From Loxodes magnus (taxonomy: Eukaryota > Ciliophora > Karyorelictea > Loxodida > Loxodidae): DNA of 64,000 bases. The translations under genes were made by a program, and so were the position numbers. A model generated the notes under the pieces. That model made no database searches and was not told where the DNA came from. It was given only the letters and a program-made list of their open reading frames with translations. The stretch is from contig CAMPDV010000913.1 in the NCBI GenBank assembly GCA_946699065.1, positions 112,680-176,679 on the forward strand. Reading direction: 5' to 3'. This document shows, piece after piece, positions 49,260 through 60,400 of the stretch (positions are counted from its first letter, which is position 1; each line of letters begins with the position of its first letter).

Positions 49260-50133
49260 TATTCTTGTACTGTGGATATTAATAATAATAATAATAATAT
49301 ACTTAAAGTTAGTAGAGTTTTGCATTCTCTGGAATTGCAACCAGTTCCTGCGGACAGTTTTTTTAATGTGGGTGTGATCCACGACCTTTTTATTAAGTGG
49401 AAGGTTACCACTGTAACCGTTCAAGTGATCTTGCAAAAAGCTTTTATTTGTAGCTCCCTGTTGGAGTTATTCATAGTTTATTGAGTTGTCTCCATGTTCT
49501 TTTCTGCTCTTATTCGTTTATTTTCTTTCATTATCAACAGTTTTTTAAAATATGTTGATTTGATTTGCAATATCAACAAAGTTTGTATTATTGTCTTTAT
49601 TTCGTTCTTTTTTATGATAATTTATTTTCTATATTTTCTAATCTTTTAATGAAACTTGTAGCAATCATTTCTTTTTCTGGATTCAATTCTGTTTTTAATT
49701 CTATTGGTATTTTTTCTATTTCCATTTTTGTGTAGTATTTAAAATTTTATTATGATTAAGTTCAGAGTTGTTCTTCCGTTATTAATTTGCTACAAATAAG
49801 TTATCTTCTAAGTATTAGTAATTCGTTGTTCTAATCTTCTATGTTACTCATTAGTTCCCTTATTTTTTCTCCTTAGTTATAAGCTATTTCTTCATACTTT
49901 GAAATTAATTTTTACATTTGATCTAGTTAAATTTAAAGTTTTTGATTAGATTCGTTCTTAGGTTATCTTATCTCTATAGATCCTACCATCACTTTACCTT
50001 CTGATGACGAACTTGACTCCTCTCGTTGCTATTGTTTTTTCTAAATTTCTTTTGCCGCTTTTCTCTTTAGGTTTTTAAGTTAATTCTTTGAGAGTCGAAG
50101 AGATTAATCCACTTTTTTTATTTATAAAATCAT
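49260..50133 (-). CDS. Gag-like ORF1 protein, type 2, with CCHC knuckle
   Basis: From ATG 50133 the minus strand gives a basic start, KAAKEIQKKQQQREESSSSS, a long coiled coil (LDQMQKLISKYEEIAYNQGE, then KIRELMSNIEDQNNELLILR), MEIEKIPIELKTELNPEKE, and the knuckle CWYCKSNQHILKNC (49525-49570). Two Trp in and after the knuckle are TGA. It is a second ORF1 lineage, distinct from that at 44685. The C-terminal end is not fixed and lies near 49260 by an (AAT)n run. No ORF2 is adjacent. Confidence 0.65.
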
Positions 50134-50147
50134 TTAAATAGAACATA

Positions 50148-50885
50148 ATGAATCAATATTATATAACTAGATGGTAATAGGATAAGTAGTCTTATGATCA
50201 AAGAGGTTATAGATCTTTTTATCTAATTGATTGATTATATCTTAATGGTAATAATTAGATAAAGCTAAGTAGGTATGTGAATGTTAAAGAAATACTAACA
50301 TAAAGAAGAGAATTAAATTTGCTAATTTTTCATTTAAGAAAAATTAGTCTAAAAGCAAAGCATTGCTTTAGATAGGAAAATATGCTTTTAATTAAGAACA
50401 TGAGGATATCAAATTAAATCTTGCGGGATTTTTTAATAATGGTTGGGATTAGTAGAGAAAGAGAAGAATGGATACAATGTGACTAACTTAGTTTCATGTT
50501 ATATAGAAAAATAATAAATAAATATTCTAAAATAGCAGAGAACGAAATAGCAATGTATGAGAGTCTATATATTTTAGTTATTTTAATGGCAATCATCAGT
50601 TTATTAATAACTCTTAACTGATACTTTAGTATCGAAATCATATTTTTTAATTTCTAAATAAGATTGATTTGTTTCTGAGAGATTTTATGAATAAATAACT
50701 ATTTTAGATTTTTGAGGAAGCATAAGCCTTGGAAAAATAGGATTTAGGTATTTATATCAAGAAACTTTCAAATACTCTAGTTAAGTCTAAAATTATAAGC
50801 TTTAAAACTGGGCGATCTACATTTTGTTTAAAGACAATAAATATAAAAAGAAAATAGTAAATGACAATATTTTATGCTTTATTGA
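50148..50885 (+). CDS. Hypothetical protein with one membrane span
   Basis: ATG 50148 is followed by a coherent frame: MNQYYITRWQQDKQSYDQRG, a basic middle, an acidic turn (GISREREEWIQCDQLSF), and a strong hydrophobic segment (LYILVILMAIISLLITLNW). TGA at 50883-50885 is a possible end; others are possible. Its start is 14 bp from the divergent ORF1 start. Family unknown. Confidence 0.4.
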
Positions 50886-52836
50886 CTTAAGCTTACTTAA
50901 GTATTTTTTATATATCAATATGCTAAACCTAAAAATCTTTAAATGCTTTGAAATTCAGGTTCAAACTCATTTTAAAAGGACTACATTTTGTGCAGTATAA
51001 TTGAGTTTAGATATGTCAATGAAAGTAAGAAAGCCTATTAGTTAGACCTTTAAGAAAATTAAGAGTAATGACAAGTGTCTAGTTAATAAGCTAATAATAT
51101 CCAAAATTAACTTCTTTAAACAGCTTTATAGAAATAATCTTGCAAAAATACTTAAATAATATCCCTTTATTAATTAAATAAAATAGCAAATATAATTCAC
51201 CTCTTATCTCTTTCCCTTAACTTCTCAGTAAAATACTAAGTAATGAAAATTCTTCCTTAAATATACTTTCATAGATGAAATCAATTAAGCGATATATTTG
51301 TTATATTTAAAGATACTAAGCTGATTTATATCAACTTAAGCTTAATCTTTCTATTTAAAACCTAAATAGAGTTTAACTAAATACCTTTAGCTTATATCTC
51401 ATCTAAATTTCTCCTTTAATTTTTTAACTTAGATAGAGAAAAATTAAATTAAGTTGGTTATCCTATTTATTCGCTTTTAAAGGCATTAATAAAATCATTG
51501 GAATAAGTAAAAAATAGATCCCTTTCGCAGCACAAATTACAGAAATATAGACAAACTCCGTAAAGATTAATGAATATTTCTCTTATAGTCTGCTACCTTC
51601 TCTATTCACATAATATGAATAAAGAGATATAATAGGATCACATTTAATAAAATGTTGACTATATCAATTTCCAGATTTGTTAATTATTTTTTTCTTAACG
51701 AAAGAAATAAAAAAATAAACTGATAGCATAACTAAAAAGCTAAAATAGCCTGTATTATAATAGTGTAGTATATAAGAAAAAACTTAATTGGTTCTGGAAA
51801 TAATTTATCATATAGATTATTTTTATAATTCTAAAAAGCATAAATAAAGTAAAATAATAAGCCTTATTATATACCATTTAATCAATATTTTAATATTTTT
51901 TATCTATTAAATTACTAATACAATAAAAATAATTTTATAACATCATATCATTGTAATTTTTCAATTTCTCTATTTTATATTCATTATAATAATGGAGAGT
52001 CTAAAATTATCATTCTCTGATCTGAAAATATAATTTGATATAAAAAGTTAATAATCTAGTAACTTTATTAGTTTAAATGTCTTTCAAATATTTTAATAAA
52101 AATATCATCAGTTTACTATTTTATAAGGCAAGTAAAGGTAATTTTTAGTTTCTTTTTTAAATAAAACTCTAATAAATTTCTAAATATACTACTATCTAAA
52201 TTATAAATATCTTTAACCTATATTTATAATTATTATTCTTATTTGATTAATACTTTGCTGTTAGTATATTTAAAATTTATTATCTAATCTAAGGATTTTT
52301 TATTTCATAATTACTCTATTTAAACTACAATCAATAAATAGTATAATTAAGATAATTAAAATTATTCTTTCTGCTTAAAGAAAAATCTTCTTTGCTGGTA
52401 ATATTTTATGAACTAATGCTTAATTTAAATATACTCTTAAATAGTAAATTATTTAATTAGTTGGTATTTTTATTTATCAATATCTAGTTAAATATTTAAA
52501 ATTATATATCATCAAATAAACGTTTACTTAATTTATATTTGGCTATCTTTACTCAAGTCTCTCTTAAATGAATCTATTTAAATTTTATTTTTACTAATAA
52601 ATTAAAATATTTACCCATTACTCATATTTACTTTAAAGTTTTATAATACCCTGGATCAACATTATTTAATACTCTTTATATTTACAAACTAGTATTAAAA
52701 TTAAAAATGATTAACTATCCAATTATTCTTAACTATTTGCTTATTAAATAAGTTTTTCTTTTAAGAGACTATTAATTATTGCTTTAGATATAAAAATTAA
52801 TTTAAATATAGCTAAGATAAAAGCTATGTATTAGAT
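50886..52836. other. Long AT-rich interval, no gene recognised
   Basis: I found no domain, RNA or repeat. Frames on both strands are open under this code and look equally plausible, so nothing is called. Confidence 0.35.
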
Positions 52837-54056
52837 ATGGCACAAGTGGCTAAAATATTGATATTTGTTCTAGATTTATTATTATTTTCATACGATTAAG
52901 ATATTAACTATTAATGGAAAGCTATAAGAGTATATATGCTTATTAGATAGATAGAAACTAAGGTAAAGATATTTAGAAATAAAGAGTTTATATTTATTTA
53001 AATGATTCTATTAATTAAATGAAATGTAGATATGAGAAGTGATATTGCCATTATATATTACAAGCTAATTTATTAATAAGAAAATATGAGGATTATTTCA
53101 TTTTTTCATACTTATTTTTATTTCTATTTAAGATAAAAAAGAATAAATGTAAAGTTGCAAAATATCTATAATTTTACTAAGAAAAATTAAGGATCTAAAC
53201 CAGAAATAAAGTAATAGAAACTGGAATCTTAGATATCAAGTCAAGTTAAAAAAACTACGAGAAATTAAAATAATAATTCGATAATTACAATGGACGGTAA
53301 ATCCACGTAGTAGTAATAAGACAGAGATAGATAAATATATGCACACAGATATATCAAATCTAATATTTTTATAAAAAAGAGAATATACGATTCATACAAT
53401 AAATAGCTTAATTTAAAAAGCTCACACTTACGTAAGAAATTGTTAAAAATAAAAGTGGAAACGGTATAATAATTTTATCCATAATCTTAATCTAATTTAG
53501 ATAGGAATTTTTAATGATATCTGAAATAAATAAGATAGTACTCTTGATTTTTAAAGTAAAAGAATAAAAAATGCAAAATAAAAAGATAAATCAAAGATTG
53601 GAAAAACTTACTATTCTATTCTTACAAAATAATAACAGAATTTAAGTGAAAAATTGTTAATTTAGTAAATCTTCCTAGAATCTGACAAATGAAGACTTAG
53701 CTTCAAAAGTAAATAAATATATTTGAAGTTAAAATCAATAATAAAAATTTCAATTGAAGTTTATTAAAGAAAAAAATTTTAACTCAATGATTATTTCAAA
53801 ATTGGATGATGAAATTTTAAGAATTTTTTTAACTTTCAATGTGCTTTTAAAGAAACATATGATTAAAATAGCACTACAGAAGACGTTGGATTTTAGTGGT
53901 ATATGTGATTTGCTTGAAATATTCTGGTTTACATAATAAAGTAAATAAAATTAGCTAAGTTTATTAGATAAATTGTTATCATTCACTACAAGCTTTTTCG
54001 AAACTATCGATATAACATTTTAAATTAATTTCTTTCATGAAAAGCAAAATTTTTGA
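52837..54056 (+). CDS. Hypothetical protein, about 405 aa, one frame change
   Basis: ATG 52837 opens with a hydrophobic segment (MAQVAKILIFVLDLLLFSYD), continues through a polar linker (GSKPEIKQQKLESQISSQ, then MDGKSTQQQQDRDRQ), and near 53600 changes register to a clearly coding C-terminal part (LTNEDLASKVNKYIW, ISKLDDEILRIFLTFN, LQKTLDFSGICDLLEIFWF) ending at TGA 54054-54056. The change may be a small intron or an A-run indel. No family recognised. Confidence 0.45.
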
Positions 54057-54950
54057 GTTAAAATTTAAATTATTTGGCTTCATTAAATTTTTTTCATTAA
54101 AGCTTGCTAAAATTAAAAAATATCTTATTTTTCAATTAAAAAAACAAAAAAAAACAAAAATTTGTAATTTTTAAACTTTTGATTTCAAAATAAATTAAGT
54201 AATTATTTAATAAAAGGTTTAAATGTAAGAGATTATAAAAACTTATAAAATAATTTTTAAGATCCTCCAATAGATTATTCGTTATAATGTTTAAGATCCT
54301 TAAGTTAATATGAAATCTATTATCAATCTATTAGTATATTTCTTTTACTTATTGAAATCAACTTAAATAAAGCGTGATATTATAAATTATTTCAAAATTA
54401 TTAATAGTGTAAATAATAAAAACTTTAGATATATCAAAAGTTATTAATATATATTAAAAACTAATACTTATTTACTAAATAAATAATATAATCTATTATT
54501 ATATATTTTATATGAAGACTAGTATTATTCGGTAAATCAGATACTTTTATCATTTTTTTATTTCTTATTTAATTGAACAAATTTTCTATATAAGAGTGAA
54601 ACAAGCAAGACTCTATCATTTATGAAAAATAATTGCTATATATTATATTTTTATAGAATGTTGATTGAACCATCTGGTATTTTTTAAGGTATGTATTTAA
54701 ATTCTAATACTAATTTAAATCACTATTAATCATTAAGATTCATTTTAAGTTCTAGGGCATCAAATTAATTTCATAGTTATCTTAATAAGTTTTATTAAAG
54801 AAAATAAAATAAGTATCACTAAAATAAATAATCTTTAATATCGTATAGATAAAATAGATTTTTATCCAATAAAATTAAGTTTTCTACTTTCACTTAGCAA
54901 TTTAATTAGAATAGCCATATCAACTTGAATAATTTATTATACTTTATAAA
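54057..54950. other. AT-rich; possible 5' part of the Cys-rich gene
   Basis: From ATG 54658 a frame (MLIEPSGIFQGMYLN) runs toward the Cys-rich gene in another register; it could be its N-terminal exon joined by a small intron. Nothing else is recognised. Confidence 0.3.
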
Positions 54951-57480
54951 ATGATTTTCTACTTATAATATTTAGTTACTTAGCAAGTAGGATTATTAAA
55001 AGACTAAGGTAATTGTTCTTAAACTATATCTGGTTGTGCTTATTGCGATTCTTACTGTCTATTTGTTTAAAGTGCTAAAACTAATTACTAGTAAAACAGA
55101 TGTGTTGATTAATGTGATGGAGATTAATATTTACCTTTTAGTGAAACTATGTGCTTTCCGTGTGCATTAAACTTACAAGGATGTAAAAAATATAGTCTTA
55201 ATGGAACAGTTTGCATACAATCTTACAAAGAGTATTCACTATAAAATGGAATTTGTATTAAGTGTCCTATTGGATATTAAGATTACAATAATATTGGTAT
55301 ATGCTTACCATATTCAGAAGCAATATAAGATTGCTTATTATGCTAATTAGACAAACCAGAGTGTTTATTTTGTATATACAGCAAATTTTTATTAGATGGA
55401 AAGTGTTTTGATAATCGTGGAGAAAATAAATTAACTTAAATTTAGTATAAAGTTTAATTAAATCATTGGCAAGATTTTAGCAAATAAAACAAGCAAAAAG
55501 CAAATTTTATAACTATTTTCAATTTATTTCGCCATTTAAAGTCTCATAATGAAATTTAGCATTTAAGTAAAATTATGTGAACATTTTTATCTAATCAAAT
55601 GTTTATCTTAAGACTACTAATTAGTAAAATCCATACAAATGCTAGGATTTTTCATACTTTATTAGCTATTGCCATGAATGTTTTTTAAATGCTTAAATCT
55701 GTCTTAAATGTACAAGTGGATGCAAACTATAAGATAATTATTGCAAATAAAAATGTGATCAAGGTTACTAAGATTATTCTTAAAGTGGTATTTGTAACAA
55801 CTGTTCGGATGTTCTTCCAAGTTGTTCAAATTGTGACTAAAGTAAAGTTCAATGCTTAGAATGTTATTACTGATCTTATCTTACAATTGGAGCTTGCATA
55901 AATTACTGTTAATATGATTAAATATAATATAAATTAGTATTAATGGCTATTGTATTACATATAATCATAAAGTTCCTGGCTGTAAAATATGTAATAATAA
56001 GGGATAAAATTGCTAAGAATGCGAACTAGACAATAAAATTAACAAAGAATATTGCTATCAAACATTTCCTTTTTATGAAAATGTAAATGGAATATGTGAA
56101 TCTTTTTGTAAAGTATGAAATTGAAAATAACGTGTTGAATGTGGTTAAGGTTATTACTTAAAACATAATAAGTGCTATTAATGTAGTGACAATATACCGG
56201 GTTGCGATATTTGAAGTTTAGATGGAGTAACATGCTACAAATGTTTAGATTCTTTTAATCTATCAAATATAAACTCATTTGAGATAGTAAAGATAAATCT
56301 TTAGAATAATTTTTAAATTAAATATTCTTTAAAACCGCCATAGTTGTTCGAAGGTGAACAACAAGGTCATCTTCATCAGAGGTTGGGGAAGTTAAGTACC
56401 CATAATCGACTTTATGTCTTCCTCTGCTTTGGCTTGGCCTCGAGACATAAGATTCTTAGACCTTCCACACTGGATTGGCTTGGATTCGTTTATTTTTAAT
56501 TCTGAAAACTAAAAAGAAATAATATTGCGGGCTTCATCAGAGGTGGGGAATTTTAGTACCCATAATTGACACATGTCGTCTTCTGCTTTGGTGATGCAAT
56601 GAGACACAATTCTGCCATGTCCTTGGACCTCCAGCAAGCATATAAGATTACAAGTATTCTGAAATTATATCAGTATTGAATAATTATACCAGTATTGAAC
56701 AAGGTTTATCAGTATCTGATAATTTTATCAGTAAGAAACATTCTTGTCAGTATGAAACTTTTTTTTAAAGAGCTGCGCACCAACGAGAGTGCTAAGCGCT
56801 CTATAATAAAATTTATTTATTTATTTATAAATGTGTTTTTGGATATAATTAATCTAATAATTAGTGCATTTAATCGCTATGCTCTTAGTCATAATAAGAT
56901 CATGAAGGTAGTAGAATTAAAAAAAAAAATTCAGCTGCAATACCATTCTTTATTTTTTGTAATTAAACTAACCCATTTTGCAATGGCTGCACTATCAAAT
57001 ACTTAATAAGCAGAATTTGCTCAGATAAATGCTCAGAGAGATATCAAGATATATACATAGATAAAAAATGTTAGCCTTGCCAATAAGTATTTTCAAATTG
57101 AGAAAAATGCCATTAAGATGGATAATAATGCTTGAATTGCGAATATCCTTACAAATTATCCTAGAGCTAATGTTATTATCTTGTTCTCTAGGATTTCAAG
57201 ATTTTGATGGAGATAAAAAATGTGAGCCATGTTCTTAGCAATGGTCTTTTTGCTCTAAATGCAATGATACTTAGTGTTTAGCTTTTAATAAAAAAGAAGG
57301 ACTAAGGTTAGATAAAACTTGCTAAGATACATATAGTACAAATGAATAAGATGCTGATAAAGATTAAATTTGTAACGTTTGCTCAATCTAGTTAAGGATT
57401 GTGCTTAATGTAATAATTAAGGACAGTGAATCAGTGTGAAACAATGAAGTAGTCTAAACATACTTGTTTTGTCAATGTCC
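54951..57480 (+). CDS. Cysteine-rich, furin-repeat-like protein, interrupted by a SINE-like element
   Basis: Dozens of Cys occur in CxxC patterns typical of furin/GF-receptor-like repeats of ciliate surface proteins: CAYCDSYC, CIKCPIGYQDYNN, CLLCQLDKPECLFC, CNNCSDVLPSCSNC, CGQGYYLKHNKCYQC and, after the insert, CVFGYNQSNNQC, CQPCQQVF, CHQDGQQCLNC and CEPCSQQWSFCSKC. In-frame TGA occurs at Trp-like sites (CKVWNW, GCDIWSLDG, FSNWEKC). Frame changes near 55600 and 55935 may be small introns or indels. Positions 56330-56828 are a repeat; the frame on its two sides differs by 2 modulo 3. The 3' end runs directly into the satellite at 57486. Confidence 0.65.
56330..56828 (+). repeat. SINE-like element, body type c, copy 2, inside the Cys-rich gene
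   Basis: Nearly full-length match to the reverse complement of 28937-29440, from TTTAAAACCGCCATAG to the AAAGAGCTGCGCACCAACGA hairpin and ATTTATTTATTT tail. Both sides carry Cys-rich coding sequence of the same type, so it is an insertion. Confidence 0.85.
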
Positions 57481-57485
57481 TGAAT

Positions 57486-60400
57486 TTTTTCATCTTATTT
57501 TTTTTTTATTCTTTTTCACTATTTTAAAAATATTTTATTATCATTTCTAAATTTCATATACTTCACCCTTTTATCTTCATTATTACTCCTTTTCTACCTT
57601 TATTATCACATCTTTACTTTTTTAAAAACCATTTCTCATACTTATAAAAGTAATATATTTATTCTTACTTTTAACAAACTCTTACAATTCAAAAACCTCT
57701 TTTATTCAATTTGTTTACCTTTCCTTATCATCTTACTTTTAAACTGATTACTTATCTTTGATAACACATTTCTATTATCCTTATAATCTTCCATTTTTTT
57801 TTCTTCTTTATTTATTTTCTTTCCATCATAAATTTTTTTTCCAACTTTTTTACGATTTTTCAATTTTATTTTTTATTTTTTCATCTTATTTTTTTTTTAT
57901 TCTTTTTCACTATTTTAAAAATATTTTATTATCATTTCTAAATTTCATATACTTCACCCTTTTATCTTCATTATTACTCCTTTTCTACCTTTATTATCAC
58001 ATCTTTACTTTTTTAAAAACCATTTCTCATACTTATAAAAGTAATATATTTATTCTTACTTTTAACAAACTCTTACAATTCAAAAACCTCTTTTATTCAA
58101 TTTGTTTACCTTTCCTTATCATCTTACTTTTAAACTGATTACTTATCTTTGATAACACATATCTATTATCCTTATAATCTTCCATTTTTTTTTCTTCTTT
58201 ATTTATTTTCTTTCCATCATAAATTTTTTTTCCAACTTTTTTACGATTTTTCAATTTTATTTTTTATTTTTTCATCTTATTTTTTTTTTATTCTTTTTCA
58301 CTATTTTAAAAATATTTTATTATCATTTCTAAATTTCATATACTTCACCCTTTTATCTTCATTATTACTCCTTTTCTACCTTTATTATCACATCTTTACT
58401 TTTTTAAAAACCATTTCTCATACTTATAAAAGTAATATATTTATTCTTACTTTTAACAAACTCTTACAATTCAAAAACCTCTTTTATTCAATTTGTTTAC
58501 CTTTCCTTATCATCTTACTTTTAAACTGATTACTTATCTTTGATAACACATATCTATTATCCTTATAATCTTCCATTTTTTTTTCTTCTTTATTTATTTT
58601 CTTTCCATCATAAATTTTTTTTCCAACTTTTTTACGATTTTTCAATTTTATTTTTTATTTTTTCATCTTATTTTTTTTTTATTCTTTTTCACTATTTTAA
58701 AAATATTTTATTATCATTTCTAAATTTCATATACTTCACCCTTTTATCTTCATTATTACTCCTTTTCTACCTTTATTATCACATCTTTACTTTTTTAAAA
58801 ACCATTTCTCATACTTATAAAAGTAATATATTTATTCTTACTTTTAACAAACTCTTACAATTCAAAAACCTCTTTTATTCAATTTGTTTACCTTTCCTTA
58901 TCATCTTACTTTTAAACTGATTACTTATCTTTGATAACACATTTCTATTATCCTTATAATCTTCCATTTTTTTTTCTTCTTTATTTATTTTCTTTCCATC
59001 ATAAATTTTTTTTCCAACTTTTTTACGATTTTTCAATTTTATTTTTTATTTTTTCATCTTATTTTTTTTTTATTCTTTTTCACTATTTTAAAAATATTTT
59101 ATTATCATTTCTAAATTTCATATACTTCACCCTTTTATCTTCATTATTACTCCTTTTCTACCTTTATTATCACATCTTTACTTTTTTAAAAACCATTTCT
59201 CATACTTATAAAAGTAATATATTTATTCTTACTTTTAACAAACTCTTACAATTCAAAAACCTCTTTTATTCAATTTGTTTACCTTTCCTTATCATCTTAC
59301 TTTTAAACTGATTACTTATCTTTGATAACACATATCTATTATCCTTATAATCTTCCATTTTTTTTTCTTCTTTATTTATTTTCTTTCCATCATAAATTTT
59401 TTTTCCAACTTTTTTACGATTTTTCAATTTTATTTTTTATTTTTTCATCTTATTTTTTTTTTATTCTTTTTCACTATTTTAAAAATATTTTATTATCATT
59501 TCTAAATTTCATATACTTCACCCTTTTATCTTCATTATTACTCCTTTTCTACCTTTATTATCACATCTTTACTTTTTTAAAAACCATTTCTCATACTTAT
59601 AAAAGTAATATATTTATTCTTACTTTTAACAAACTCTTACAATTCAAAAACCTCTTTTATTCAATTTGTTTACCTTTCCTTATCATCTTACTTTTAAACT
59701 GATTACTTATCTTTGATAACACATTTCTATTATCCTTATAATCTTCCATTTTTTTTTCTTCTTTATTTATTTTCTTTCCATCATAAATTTTTTTTCCAAC
59801 TTTTTTACGATTTTTCAATTTTATTTTTTATTTTTTCATCTTATTTTTTTTTTATTCTTTTTCACTATTTTAAAAATATTTTATTATCATTTCTAAATTT
59901 CATATACTTCACCCTTTTATCTTCATTATTACTCCTTTTCTACCTTTATTATCACATCTTTACTTTTTTAAAAACCATTTCTCATACTTATAAAAGTAAT
60001 ATATTTATTCTTACTTTTAACAAACTCTTACAATTCAAAAACCTCTTTTATTCAATTTGTTTACCTTTCCTTATCATCTTACTTTTAAACTGATTACTTA
60101 TCTTTGATAACACATTTCTTCTATCTTATCATCTTCCATTTTTTTTTCTTCTTTATTTATTTTCTTTCCATCATAAATTTTTTTTCCAACTTTTTTACGA
60201 TTTTTCAATTTTATTTTTTATTTTTTCATCTTATTTTTTTTTTATTCTTTTTCACTATTTTAAAAATATTTTATTATCATTTCTAAATTTCATATACTTC
60301 ACCCTTTTATCTTCATTATTACTCCTTTTCTACCTTTATTATCACATCTTTACTTTTTTAAAAACCATTTCTCATACTTATAAAAGTAATATATTTATTC

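Noticed and set aside
50886-52836. Several long open frames
   Set aside because: With no absolute stop codons every frame is open; none showed a domain or a clearly charged, coding-like composition.
16391-56828. tRNA-derived SINEs
   Set aside because: I looked for A and B boxes in the repeats and found none convincing; the real tRNA genes at 10659, 10769 and 29535 are not related to the bodies.
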